Source: Nitrospirota bacterium
GTDB taxonomy: Bacteria; Nitrospirota; Thermodesulfovibrionia; Thermodesulfovibrionales; Dissulfurispiraceae
Length of the DNA: 64,000 nt
Direction of reading: 5' to 3'
Assembly (NCBI GenBank): GCA_040752355.1
Contig: JBFMHE010000018.1
Span: 1 to 64,000 of the forward strand
The notes beneath the pieces were generated by a model that had not been told where the DNA came from, ran no database searches, and was given only the letters and a program-made list of their open reading frames with translations. The stretch's first letter is position 1; each line of letters begins with the position of its first letter. Below, piece by piece: positions 15,785 to 26,409 of this stretch. The translations under genes and the position numbers were made by a program.

Positions 15785-18700
15785 ATGCTGCACGCTGATT
15801 TCGTTCCCCTCCATCTGCATACTGAATACAGCCTCCTGGACGGTGCAATCAAGATCGATGAGCTCGTGGCGCAGGCAGCGGCATTCAAAATGCCCGCGGT
15901 CGCGATCACCGACCACGGCAGCCTCTTCGGTGCGGTCGAATTTTACAAGAAGGCGAGAAAGGCGGGCATCAAGCCCATTATAGGATGTGAAATGTATGTC
16001 GCGCCGCAGAGCCGCCTCGACCGCGCCAAGACGAGCATCGAGAGCACCCTCAGCGAAGAGGCGGCGTTCCACCTCATCCTCCTCGCGCGGGATGCCACCG
16101 GCTACCGCAACCTCACGACGCTGGTATCCAAGGCCTTCCTCGAGGGATTTTATTATAAGCCGAGGATAGACAAGGAGCTCCTCGAGCAGTACAGCGGCGG
16201 GCTCATAGGCCTCAGCGCCTGCCTCAAGGGTGAAGTGCCGTACTATCTCAGGAGCGGCAATCTCGACAAGGCGCGGGAGGTCGCCCTCCAGTACAAGCAT
16301 ATCCTCGGTCCCGAAAATTTCTATTTCGAGCTCCAGCACAACGGCCTGCCGGAACAGGAAGAGGTGAACAGGCTGCTCATCGAGCTCGCCGGGGAGCTCC
16401 ACATCCCCCTCGTCGCCACGAACGACTGCCACTACCTGAGAAAAGAGGACGCCAAGGCGCACGACATCCTCCTCTGCATCCAGACCGGAAAGATCGTGAA
16501 GGACGAGAAACGGCTCAAGATGGCGACGGAGGAGTTTTATTTCAAGTCGCCGGAGGAGATGAAGCGGGTCTTTGCCGATCAGCCGGAGGCGATCCGGAAT
16601 ACGCTCAAGATCGCCGAGCGGTGCAACTTCGATTTTACGCTCGGCAAATACCTGCTGCCCATGTATGAGCTGCCCGAGGGCATGTCGCCGGAGAGCTCTC
16701 TCGAGAAGCTCGCCTCCGAGGGGCTGGAGCAGCGTTCCAAAGGCGCTCCTCCCGCGGAATACCGGGAACGGCTCACCCGGGAGCTCAAGATGATCAAGAA
16801 GATGGGCTTCGCCTCCTACTTCCTGATCGTCTGGGATTTTATCAGCTACGCCAAGAAGAAAGGGATCCCGGTAGGTCCCGGCAGGGGCTCGGCAGCGGGG
16901 AGCCTCGTGGCCTACTGCCTCGGCATCACCGATATCGATCCCATCAGGTACAATCTCCTCTTCGAACGCTTCCTGAACCCCGAGCGCGTCAGCATGCCCG
17001 ATATCGATGTCGACTTCTGCAAGGACCGGAGGGGCGAGGTTATCGAGTATGTTGCGGAGAAGTACGGGGACGACCATGTCGCCCAGATCATCACCTTCGG
17101 GACCATGGCGGCGAAGGCAGCGATCCGCGACGTCGGCAGGGTGCTCGACATCCCCTACGCCGATGTGGACCGTATCGCGAAGCTCGTCCCCAACAACGCG
17201 AGCATCGAGGAGGCGATCAAGCTCGAGCCCCAGCTCAAGGAGCTTTATGAAACGAATGAGACGGTCAAGGAGCTCCTGGACATCGCGCAGCGGCTCGAGG
17301 GCCTCTCGCGCCATGCCTCGACCCACGCCGCGGGCGTGGTCATAGCCCCGAAGCCCCTTACCGACTTCACCGCGCTCTACAAGAACCCGGCGGAAGAGAC
17401 GGTCACCACCCAGTTCGATATGGGCTCGGTCGAGAGCGTCGGCCTGCTCAAGTTCGACTTTCTCGGGCTCAAGACGCTCACGGTGCTCGAAAAGACGGTC
17501 GATTACATCCGGCAGCAGGGAAAGGAGATCGTGCTCGCGGATATCCCGATCGATGACGAGGCCACCTACAAGCTGCTCAGCGCCGGCGAGACGACCGGCA
17601 TCTTCCAGCTCGAAAGCGACGGCATGCGCGACATCCTGGTGAAGATGCAGCCGAACCGCTTCGAAGACCTCATCGCCCTCGTCGCGCTCTACCGTCCCGG
17701 GCCTATCGGCAGCGGCATGATCGACGACTTCATAAAACGGAAGAAGGGCGAGACCGAAGTCGTCTACGACCTCCCGCAGCTCAGCGAGATCCTCGACGAG
17801 ACCTACGGCGTCATCCTCTATCAGGAACAGGTCATGCGCATCGCCAACAAGATCGCGAACTTCTCGCTGGGACAGGCGGACCTCCTCAGGAGGGCGATGG
17901 GCAAGAAGAAGCCCGAGGAGATGGCGAAGCAGAAAGAGGTCTTCCTCAGCGGCGCTGCCGCGAACCACATCCCGGAGAAGAAGGCGGAGCGGCTCTTCGA
18001 GCTCATGGCGTTCTTCGCAGAGTACGGGTTCAACAAATCCCATTCAGCAGCCTATGCGTATCTCTCCTACCAGACGGCCTATCTGAAGGCGCACTACCCC
18101 GTCGAATTCATGACCGCCAACCTCAGCGCCGATATGGGCGATACGGACAAGATCGTCAAGCTCATCAATGAATGCAGGAGCATGGCTATCGAGATCCTGC
18201 CCCCCGATATCAACGAGAGCGAGCGGGAGTTCAAGATCGCCGGCAACTCGGTCCGCTTCGGCCTCGAGGCGGTGAAAGGGGTGGGTACCGCGGCGATAGA
18301 GATCCTCATCCTCAACCGGCAGAACGGGGCGTTCGCCTCCTTCGACGAGTTCCTGAGGAGGATGGACAACAAGAAGGTCAACAAGAAGGTGATCGAAAGC
18401 CTCATTAAGGCGGGCGCCTTCGATTCCCTCTACAGGGACCGCGATGCATCACCGGAGAAGACGGGAGCTGAACGTACACCACGTGCCGCGCAGTACGTGC
18501 CGCCCCAGAGGGCGCGGGCGAGGGCCATGGCAGCGCTCGCCGCTCCTTCCCGGGCGAACGGGCTCGGTCCCGGGCTCTTCGGCGAGATGGACCCTGCCGG
18601 CGAGGAGGTCCAGCCCTGGGACGAAAAGACGCTGCTCGCGTACGAGAAGGAGGCGCTCGGCTTCTATATCTCGGGGCATCCGCTGGCGCGGTACCGCCGC

Positions 18701-19246
18701 ACCCTGGCATCGATGGAGGTCGCCCCGATCGCCGCAATGGCGGAAAAGGACGACCGGGCGGAGGTCTGCATCGCGGGCATCGTGAGCGAGATGAAGAGCA
18801 AGGCGAAGGAGAAGGGCGTGACCGCGTTCCTCACCCTCGAGGACGAGACCGGCGCGAGCGACGTGCTCGTCTTCCCGGCGCTCTACCGCGAGCATGCCGA
18901 TTTCCTGCGGAAAGGGAATCTCGTGATGGTGCGGGGCCTGGTCTCGAAGGCCGAGAAGGGGATCAAGGTCATGGCGCGGGAGCTCCGGGACCTCTCCGGC
19001 CTCGAGATCAGTATGAAGTACGAGGTGGCGCTGCGGTGCGAGGACAGGGACGACGCCTCCCGGAAGTTCGCCTGCATCAGGAGCCTGCTCCGGGACGTTG
19101 CCTCGAACGGCGGCGACAGGGTATCATTATCCTTCAGGGTGTACCTGCCCGACTGCTGCGTGCTCATCGCGTCGCAGCTGAAGCCGGCGCACAACTTCAT
19201 TCCCGAGGTCGAGAGGATCACGGGAGGGACGGTAAAGGTATACTGA
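15785..19246 (+). CDS. dnaE: DNA polymerase III alpha subunit
   Basis: This 1153-aa replicative polymerase has an N-terminal PHP domain (VPLHLHTEYSLLDGA, residues 6-20, and later DHGSLFG), a polymerase core with the catalytic acidic motif MPDIDVDF (about residue 405) and GPGRGSAAGSLVAYCL, a helix-hairpin-helix/tandem region (VKGVGTAAIE) and an OB-fold (AGIVSEMKSKAKEKG) near the C-terminus. The length fits bacterial DnaE1. No good ribosome binding site precedes ATG 15785, but the homologous N-terminus leaves no room for a later start. accA follows 69 bases downstream, probably cotranscribed. Confidence 0.97.
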   Translation: MLHADFVPLHLHTEYSLLDGAIKIDELVAQAAAFKMPAVAITDHGSLFGAVEFYKKARKAGIKPIIGCEMYVAPQSRLDRAKTSIESTLSEEAAFHLILLARDATGYRNLTTLVSKAFLEGFYYKPRIDKELLEQYSGGLIGLSACLKGEVPYYLRSGNLDKAREVALQYKHILGPENFYFELQHNGLPEQEEVNRLLIELAGELHIPLVATNDCHYLRKEDAKAHDILLCIQTGKIVKDEKRLKMATEEFYFKSPEEMKRVFADQPEAIRNTLKIAERCNFDFTLGKYLLPMYELPEGMSPESSLEKLASEGLEQRSKGAPPAEYRERLTRELKMIKKMGFASYFLIVWDFISYAKKKGIPVGPGRGSAAGSLVAYCLGITDIDPIRYNLLFERFLNPERVSMPDIDVDFCKDRRGEVIEYVAEKYGDDHVAQIITFGTMAAKAAIRDVGRVLDIPYADVDRIAKLVPNNASIEEAIKLEPQLKELYETNETVKELLDIAQRLEGLSRHASTHAAGVVIAPKPLTDFTALYKNPAEETVTTQFDMGSVESVGLLKFDFLGLKTLTVLEKTVDYIRQQGKEIVLADIPIDDEATYKLLSAGETTGIFQLESDGMRDILVKMQPNRFEDLIALVALYRPGPIGSGMIDDFIKRKKGETEVVYDLPQLSEILDETYGVILYQEQVMRIANKIANFSLGQADLLRRAMGKKKPEEMAKQKEVFLSGAAANHIPEKKAERLFELMAFFAEYGFNKSHSAAYAYLSYQTAYLKAHYPVEFMTANLSADMGDTDKIVKLINECRSMAIEILPPDINESEREFKIAGNSVRFGLEAVKGVGTAAIEILILNRQNGAFASFDEFLRRMDNKKVNKKVIESLIKAGAFDSLYRDRDASPEKTGAERTPRAAQYVPPQRARARAMAALAAPSRANGLGPGLFGEMDPAGEEVQPWDEKTLLAYEKEALGFYISGHPLARYRRTLASMEVAPIAAMAEKDDRAEVCIAGIVSEMKSKAKEKGVTAFLTLEDETGASDVLVFPALYREHADFLRKGNLVMVRGLVSKAEKGIKVMARELRDLSGLEISMKYEVALRCEDRDDASRKFACIRSLLRDVASNGGDRVSLSFRVYLPDCCVLIASQLKPAHNFIPEVERITGGTVKVY

Positions 19247-19315
19247 GGGAATGCGAAGAGAACAATTCAAAGATAAGGAATCGGTTACCGTGGATCTACG
19301 TGGAGCAGCGCAACG

Positions 19316-20311
19316 ATGAGTTATTACCTCGATTTTGAAAAACCGCTGGAAGAGCTCGAGACCAAGATCGAAGAGCTGAAGCGGCTCTCCGACGGCAAAG
19401 AGCTGGATATCGCCTCCGAGATCAAGCGGCTCGAGAAAAAGGCGAAGGAGCTGCGGTCCGAGATCTTCGCCGGCCTCACTCCCTGGCAGAAGAGCATGAT
19501 CGCCCGCCACCCCGAGCGCCCGTACACGCTCGACTATATAACGATGGTGGTCGAGGATTTCGTCGAGCTCCATGGCGACCGCCGGTTCGGCGACGACTCC
19601 GCGATCGTCGGCGGCGTCGGCAAGATCGGGGGCGTTCCCATGGTCGTTATCGGCCACCAGAAGGGCCGGGGAACGAAGGAGCGGATCTCCCGGAACTTCG
19701 GCCAGCCCAACCCCGAGGGGTACCGCAAGGCGCTGCGGCTGATGAAGCTGGCGGAGCGCTTCAAGAGGCCGGTCGTGACCTTCGTCGATACGCCCGGAGC
19801 CTTCCCCGGCATCGGGGCCGAAGAACGGGGGCAGGCGGAAGCGATCGCGACCAATCTCATGGAGATGTCCAAGCTGAAGACGCCGATCGTCTCGGTGGTC
19901 ATCGGCGAGGGCGGCAGCGGCGGCGCGCTCGCCCTGAGCGTTGCCGACCGGCTCGCCATGCTCGAGCTCTCGGTCTACTCCGTCATCTCTCCCGAGGGGT
20001 GCGCCGCTATCCTCTGGAAGAAGAACGGCGAGCTCTCGGCAGAGGATTTCTCGCGGGCAGCGGCAGCCCTCAAGCTCACTGCCCAGGATCTGAAGGCCTT
20101 CAAGATCATCGACGATATCATCCCCGAACCGCTCGGCGGCGCGCACCGCGACCCCGAGATGACCGCGAAGCGGATCGCCGATTACGTGGTGAGGGCGGTC
20201 GAGGGCCTCAGATCAAAGAACCCTGCACGACTGATCGAGGAGCGCTACAAGAGGATCCGGAGGATAGGGGCAGTTACTCAAACAGCGCCTTCACAAAGTC
20301 ATCGGGAGTGA
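19316..20311 (+). CDS. accA: Acetyl-CoA carboxylase carboxyltransferase subunit alpha
   Basis: This 331-aa subunit carries out the carboxyl-transfer half reaction of malonyl-CoA synthesis together with AccD (not in the window). Family motifs include [32 protein letters not shown] [47 protein letters not shown] and [11 protein letters not shown]. The length is close to the E. coli protein (319). The last 38 bases overlap the 3' end of convergent ftsY. Confidence 0.97.
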   Translation: MSYYLDFEKPLEELETKIEELKRLSDGKELDIASEIKRLEKKAKELRSEIFAGLTPWQKSMIARHPERPYTLDYITMVVEDFVELHGDRRFGDDSAIVGGVGKIGGVPMVVIGHQKGRGTKERISRNFGQPNPEGYRKALRLMKLAERFKRPVVTFVDTPGAFPGIGAEERGQAEAIATNLMEMSKLKTPIVSVVIGEGGSGGALALSVADRLAMLELSVYSVISPEGCAAILWKKNGELSAEDFSRAAAALKLTAQDLKAFKIIDDIIPEPLGGAHRDPEMTAKRIADYVVRAVEGLRSKNPARLIEERYKRIRRIGAVTQTAPSQSHRE

Positions 20312-21179
20312 AGTCTTTCAGGTCGTCCACGCCCTCGCCGATGCCGATGAGCCGGACCGGGATGCCGAGCTCCCGCTTGATGGCGAAGATGATCCCGCCT
20401 TTTGCCGTTCCGTCGAGCTTCGTCAACGCTATACCCGTAACGCCGACCGCCTCGTTGAAGAGGTGCGCCTGCCTCAGCGCGTTCTGACCGGTCGTTGCGT
20501 CGACCACGAGGAGTATCTCCTGGGGGGCATCGGGCATCGCCTTCTTTATGACCCGGTTTATCTTCTTGAGCTCGTCCATGAGCGAGCTCTTCGTGTGGAG
20601 CCTTCCGGCGGTGTCGATGATGACGACGTCGGTGCCCCGCGCCTTTGCCGCTTCCACTGCGTCGAACGCGACGGCAGCGGGATCGGAACCGCTCTGGTGC
20701 TTGAGAAGCGAGGCGCCGGTCCGCTCCGCCCATATCTCGAGCTGCTCGATCGCCGCAGCCCTGAAGGTGTCTCCCGCAGCGATCATGACCGAATTGCCCT
20801 CCGCGATGAAGCGCGCCGCCAGCTTGCCGATGGTCGTGGTCTTGCCCACGCCGTTCACGCCGACGGTGAGGATGACGAAGGGTTTCTCGCCGAAGGTGAC
20901 GAGGGGCTGGGAGGCGCCGAGCATCGAGGCCATCTTCGTCCTGAGATACTGCTTCACCTGATCGGAGGTCTTTATCCGGCCCGACCGCACGTCCTCCCTC
21001 AGGGCGTCGCTGATCTCCGCTGCGGACTCCGCGCCGATATCGGCGGTGATGAGGATCTCCTCGATCTCGTCGATGACGCTCTCGTCGATCGTCGTGACCG
21101 CGAGCGCGGATTCGACCCGGTCGACGAGGTTCCGTTTTGTCTTGGCAAGACCTGCCTTTAATTTGTCGAGAAAGCCCAT
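20274..21179 (-). CDS. ftsY: Signal recognition particle receptor FtsY
   Basis: This 301-aa SRP-receptor GTPase targets ribosome-nascent chains to the membrane. The N domain (residues about 1-85) precedes the G domain: [15 protein letters not shown] (P-loop), the DTFRAAA and DTAGR motifs, [10 protein letters not shown] and [12 protein letters not shown] at the C-terminus. The acidic A domain of E. coli FtsY is absent, as in many bacteria. The 3' end overlaps accA by 38 bases on the opposite strand. Confidence 0.97.
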   Translation of the reverse strand: MGFLDKLKAGLAKTKRNLVDRVESALAVTTIDESVIDEIEEILITADIGAESAAEISDALREDVRSGRIKTSDQVKQYLRTKMASMLGASQPLVTFGEKPFVILTVGVNGVGKTTTIGKLAARFIAEGNSVMIAAGDTFRAAAIEQLEIWAERTGASLLKHQSGSDPAAVAFDAVEAAKARGTDVVIIDTAGRLHTKSSLMDELKKINRVIKKAMPDAPQEILLVVDATTGQNALRQAHLFNEAVGVTGIALTKLDGTAKGGIIFAIKRELGIPVRLIGIGEGVDDLKDFTPDDFVKALFE

Positions 21180-21265
21180 CGTTCAATTCTAGAATAGAAA
21201 GCGGGTACCGTCAATGATTCGCCGCTGCTCAGGGAGACGGCGGCGTTCGGAACGTCTGCGGCGTG

Positions 21266-23083
21266 CTACTCCAGGCGGAGGGTAACGGCGAGAGCGTTCT
21301 TCTCTTTCGTCACGTGGTACTTTGCCGGCTTCAGCATCTCGATCCTCACCACGGTCGTCCCTTTCTCCTTAGCATCCCCGTCTATGCTGATATCGCCGAT
21401 GAAGGCCGAGTTGAACTTGAAGTTCTTCTCCACCCTGCTCGCCGCGGGGTGCGCCCTGAGAACGACCCACCGCTTGCCCTCGGCCGTTTCGGTTGCGGCG
21501 GAATAGCGCAACGAATTGTCGAGGTTGGGAATGTGCATGGTAACGGTCGACTTCTTCTTCGACTCCACCAGAGAGATGTTGGTGATCTCGAGCCCCCTGG
21601 CTTTGGCTTTCACCTTGCGCTCGGTCTTCTTCGCGTCTCTGGCCCCCTCTTTGGTCCTCTTCTCCTTCTTGGCCTGCGATGCGGCAGGGGAGACTGCGGC
21701 GGCCTTCGCCTGGTGCCTGTCCGCTGCCGCAGGAGCGGGCCTCCTCACCTCGGGCTGCGCTGCCGCGGTGGCAGAGGGCGTCGAGGTCTTCGCCGGGGCG
21801 GCGATGATCGAGAAGGCCTCCGACTTGTTGTACTGCACTTCGACGACGGTCGTGCCGTTGATGAACTCCGACGCCGGGATCTTGTTCGGCACCAGCGTCC
21901 CTGTCCCGGTGGTCGAGAGGGCCACATCGGGCCCGACGAGGTTATAGTTCTTTATGACATGCCCGAGCTGGTTATAGACGGTTATCTTGATCTTGAACTT
22001 CTGTCCTGCCACGGCAGATTCGGGGACCGTCACTTCATACCGCTCCGGCACCGGCGAGACGACGCGGATGGTGTCCGTGGCGCCTTTCTGCGCCTTGCCG
22101 CTCTCGGTAACGACGAGGGCGATATCTTCAGCCACATCATAGCGGAGATCCGCCTTCGCCTGTCCGTTCACGAACTCATAGGCGGAGATGGTCGAAGGAA
22201 AGGGCCGCAGCTTGCCTGTAGCGGTGATCGTGACCCCGCTCCCGGTGGTCGCGTAGTTCGTGACGACGTTATTGAACCGGTCGACCGCCACGATCGAGAG
22301 CTCGAACGGCTCGCCGGCGATCACCTCTTTCGGCGCGAAGATCTTGAAGGCATTCACCGGCCCGCTCGTGATCTCGATCTTCTCGCTCATCCCGGAGCTC
22401 CCGGTGATGAGGTCCTTCACTTCTATCTGGGTGATGCCCGCCTTCTGCGACACGAGGGTCACGACACTGACGCCGCTCTTGAAGTCCGGGATCGCCGGCA
22501 TGTCGATCTTCGGGTCGGCATCGCCCTTGAAGATGAGATTGATGTTCTTCCCGGGTATCGGCTCGAAGACCGTATTCCCGTAAGCGTCCTTGGCGACGAT
22601 GCGGATATCGAAGGGGTCTCCGGCCTGGGCCCTGCGCGGCTCCCTGATCGCAAAGGAGGTCATCTTGTTCGGAAAGACCATGAGCTCTTTCGAGACGATG
22701 GGGATGGGGCTTCCGGTCTCGCGGATCGAGAGGGTAACGGCCTCGGCGACTTTATCGACGAGCGATATGGCGAGCGCCCCGTTGGTAAAGGCCGATGCCT
22801 TGAGCGTGGTCGGTTTTACCACGGCCGAGCCGGAAGCCGCGAGCTGGAACTCCCGCCCGGACTCGTTGAAATTGGCGATGACGTTGTTGAACGCATCCAC
22901 CGCCAGCAGCCGTATGGTCGTCTCTTCTCCTGCGACGACCCGCTCGGGCATCGTGATATTGAAGTGGTCGAATTTTCCGGGCTTGATAACGATCTCAGCA
23001 GCCTTTGCCAGCGAGGGGACGGCGATGAGCACTGCTATAAGCAATGGCAGCCACAGTACCGATCTCTGCTCTCTCTGCATCAT
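21266..23083 (-). CDS. Secreted Ig-repeat protein with C-terminal AMIN domain
   Basis: This 605-aa exported protein has a signal peptide (residues 1-29, SLAKAAE). Four bacterial Ig/filamin-like repeats follow (about 30-430), each carrying an A-G-E/D-P-F-x-I-x-I-V-A-x-D-x-x-x-N-x-V pattern. A Pro/Ala/Lys-rich linker (about 430-500) leads to a C-terminal AMIN-type domain (about 500-605) as found in secretin PilQ and amidase AmiC. AMIN binds peptidoglycan, so a wall-anchored surface or pilus-related role is plausible. It is divergent from the RDD/mre cluster. Confidence 0.8.
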   Translation of the reverse strand: MMQREQRSVLWLPLLIAVLIAVPSLAKAAEIVIKPGKFDHFNITMPERVVAGEETTIRLLAVDAFNNVIANFNESGREFQLAASGSAVVKPTTLKASAFTNGALAISLVDKVAEAVTLSIRETGSPIPIVSKELMVFPNKMTSFAIREPRRAQAGDPFDIRIVAKDAYGNTVFEPIPGKNINLIFKGDADPKIDMPAIPDFKSGVSVVTLVSQKAGITQIEVKDLITGSSGMSEKIEITSGPVNAFKIFAPKEVIAGEPFELSIVAVDRFNNVVTNYATTGSGVTITATGKLRPFPSTISAYEFVNGQAKADLRYDVAEDIALVVTESGKAQKGATDTIRVVSPVPERYEVTVPESAVAGQKFKIKITVYNQLGHVIKNYNLVGPDVALSTTGTGTLVPNKIPASEFINGTTVVEVQYNKSEAFSIIAAPAKTSTPSATAAAQPEVRRPAPAAADRHQAKAAAVSPAASQAKKEKRTKEGARDAKKTERKVKAKARGLEITNISLVESKKKSTVTMHIPNLDNSLRYSAATETAEGKRWVVLRAHPAASRVEKNFKFNSAFIGDISIDGDAKEKGTTVVRIEMLKPAKYHVTKEKNALAVTLRLE

Positions 23084-23339
23084 ACTGGAAAACCCCCTAT
23101 GAAAATTAAATATATATTTTTACGTGTGCATGCCCGTTTTTGCCACAAAAGTATATCATAAAGCATACTCAAATACCTACACTCCTTATATACTTTTCTT
23201 GTAATGAGCAGTATAGTAGCACAACAAGGTAAAATTTACCACTCATCGTCCTGGCCGCCGGCGGCTCCGGACTGTTTATATTTCGTGGTTTTCCCACTGC
23301 GCTTTAAGCTGTTGTGCCCCTGCACGAGAGGAGACGGTC

Positions 23340-23834
23340 ATGAACGGCTGCGCGCAGCCGGGGAAATCGGGAGGCGCGGCGCTCCTCGTGCTCCTTGAAA
23401 AAGAGGCAAACCTTTTGATAGTATTAATGATGCCTGAGGACAGGGGAAAGGCCAGCCTACTGCTGCGGGGCATCGCAAAGCTGGTGGACTTCATACTGAT
23501 CGCAGCGGCGGTCAAGATGCTCCCTCAGGTGGGACACCTGGCCGGGCTGGTCTACCTTCTGATCAGCGACGGCCTGTTTGATGGGAGGAGTCTCGGAAAG
23601 AAGATCATACGACTGCGGGTCGTGTCGCTGCCGACGGGAAATACCGGAAGTTTCAAGGATTCAATTATCCGAAACCTCACTCTTTTTTTTCCCCTCCTGT
23701 TGTATAATATACCGCTGTTTGGATGGATTCTCATGGTGCTGGTCTGCGCGCTCGAATTCTTGCTGATGCTCGGCAACGAGGACGGCATGCGTCTCGGCGA
23801 CGAGCTTGCCCGGACGACCGTTAAAGAAGGGTAA
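23340..23834 (+). CDS. RDD-family membrane protein
   Basis: This 164-aa protein has three to four hydrophobic segments. The RDD domain is recognisable from LLRGIAKLVDFILIAAA (the RxxD region), then YLLISDGLFDGRSLGKKIIRLRVV and the C-terminal LEFLLMLGNEDGMRLGDELARTTV. AGGAG seven bases before ATG 23340 supports this start over the internal Met pair at 23427/23430. The function of RDD proteins is mostly unknown. It stands about 110 bases upstream of mreB. Confidence 0.82.
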   Translation: MNGCAQPGKSGGAALLVLLEKEANLLIVLMMPEDRGKASLLLRGIAKLVDFILIAAAVKMLPQVGHLAGLVYLLISDGLFDGRSLGKKIIRLRVVSLPTGNTGSFKDSIIRNLTLFFPLLLYNIPLFGWILMVLVCALEFLLMLGNEDGMRLGDELARTTVKEG

Positions 23835-23881
23835 TGATTCACCGATCACAGGTGATAATGCAGCGGAAGCCGGCGCGGTGA

Positions 23882-24978
<1,097 letters not shown>

Positions 24979-24979
<1 letters not shown>

Positions 24980-25773
24980 TGTCGAAGGCGAAGAAGCGAT
25001 TCATCATTTTCCTCGCTCTTTTTTCCTTTGCACTGGCAGTAATGAGTTATCAGCACGGGAGAAGGCCTTCCTCCTTTCTTCAGGCAGTATCCTATCCCTT
25101 CGATCTGCTCAACCGGCTCGCCGCTGACGTCTCGACAACGGCCCGGCAGGCGCGGGCTGCGTTCGAGGAGAACAAGCGGCTCAGGAGCGAGCTGGCTCAG
25201 TTGCTGCTCGAGCGCCAGCAGTACCGCGAGATCATGCAGGAAAACAGGCGGCTGAAAGAGCTCCTCGCGCTCAAGGAGAGCGAGCACCGTGCCGTTACCG
25301 CGGCAAGGGTCGTCGCCCGGGGGTACGACCGGCTGCTGAACACCGCGGTCATCGACAAGGGGAAGGCGGACGGCGTGGAGAAGGGCATGGCGGTCATCAC
25401 CACCAAGGGGCTCATCGGCAAGGTCTATTCCGTGCGCGACGCGTTCTCGGAGGTGCTGCTCCTGAACGACTCGAACTTCTCGGTCGCCGTGAGGCTCCAG
25501 AACAGCCGGCGCGAGGGCATCGTCTCCGGCACGGGGTACGGCTACTGCCTCCTCAAGTACGTAGCGCCGGAAGAGACGGTGGAGCGCGGCGAGGTGGTGG
25601 TCACCTCGGGCTTCGACGGGCTCTTTCCCGAAGGGATACCCGTAGGCGTGGTGAGCAGGGTGAAGAAAGAGGGCGTAGAGTTCTTCCAGTATGTCGAAGT
25701 TGTTCCCTTCCAGCCCAGCGATACGACGGAAGAGGTGATCCTGTTGAAGCGGGCAGAGAGCCCCGGTCTCTGA
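24979..25773 (+). CDS. mreC: Rod shape-determining protein MreC
   Basis: This 264-aa bitopic protein has one N-terminal membrane segment (about 9-25), a coiled coil (about 50-95, ENKRLRSELAQLLLERQQYREIMQENRRLKELL) and a periplasmic double beta-barrel with the family motif GLIGKVYSV and later TSGFDGLFPEGIPVGVV. It scaffolds the elongasome in the periplasm. ATG 24979 overlaps the mreB stop, so translation is coupled. Confidence 0.96.
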
Positions 25774-25865
25774 CCCATGCCGCCGTTACGGCATAACCGT
25801 GAATGCACGGTGCCCTGCTGCCGGAGAGCGCGGGCTCATCAGCAGGAGAGGACAGGAGGGCATGC

Positions 25866-26366
25866 GTGAAGGCGCTTAAGTGGGTGCTGCTCGCAGCCGC
25901 CGTCTTTCTGATCCAGACGCAGTTCTCTTCGCTCAAGGGGCTCGTGAACGGCACGGTCATCCTGGTCTATCTCTTCGGGCTCAAGAGCAGGCAGGAGATC
26001 GCGACCCACGGCTATACCAGCACCAGGGCCGAGCTCGAGAGCACGCTCTTCGGTATGGCCGTCGGGCTCGTCGAGGACCTCCTCTCGGGGTCGATCATCG
26101 GTCCGGGAGTACTGAGCAAGGGGCTGCTCGGGCTCACCGCCTCGATCGTCTTCACCGATCTCGTCTTCCGGTGGACCCCGCTCTGGGGCGGGGTGATCCT
26201 CGCGGTCTTCACCTCCCTCGACGGCGGCATGCTCATCGGCACGAGAGTCTTTTTTACCGGCGTAGAAGTAGGCAGCGTCACCGCCCTCCAGGTGCTGCTG
26301 ATTCAACCCCTGATGAACATCCCCTTTGGTATAATAATTAAGCCCCTGGAGCAGTCGAGACTATGA
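25866..26366 (+). CDS. mreD: Rod shape-determining protein MreD
   Basis: This 166-aa polytopic protein has five to six membrane segments (VLLAAAVFLIQTQF, VILVYLFGL, GMAVGLVEDLLSGSIIGPG, WGGVILAVFTS and LQVLLIQPLMNIPFG). GTG 25866 is chosen because GGAGGG precedes it and it removes a non-coding N-terminal extension. MreD links MreC to the PBP2/RodA synthase. Position within the cluster and hydropathy support the call more than motif identity, as MreD diverges quickly. Confidence 0.88.
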   Translation: MKALKWVLLAAAVFLIQTQFSSLKGLVNGTVILVYLFGLKSRQEIATHGYTSTRAELESTLFGMAVGLVEDLLSGSIIGPGVLSKGLLGLTASIVFTDLVFRWTPLWGGVILAVFTSLDGGMLIGTRVFFTGVEVGSVTALQVLLIQPLMNIPFGIIIKPLEQSRL

Positions 26367-26409
26367 TCCCCGACGCCGGTGACCGGGGCGGAGAGATCGC
26401 GGAGCACGC

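Noticed and set aside
15602..18043. Long minus-strand frame over dnaE
   Set aside because: The sense strand encodes a complete DnaE with all motifs. The antisense translation has biased composition and no motif.
21263..23161. Plus-strand frame over the Ig-repeat/AMIN gene
   Set aside because: It is the antisense shadow of a gene with a signal peptide and four recognisable repeats.
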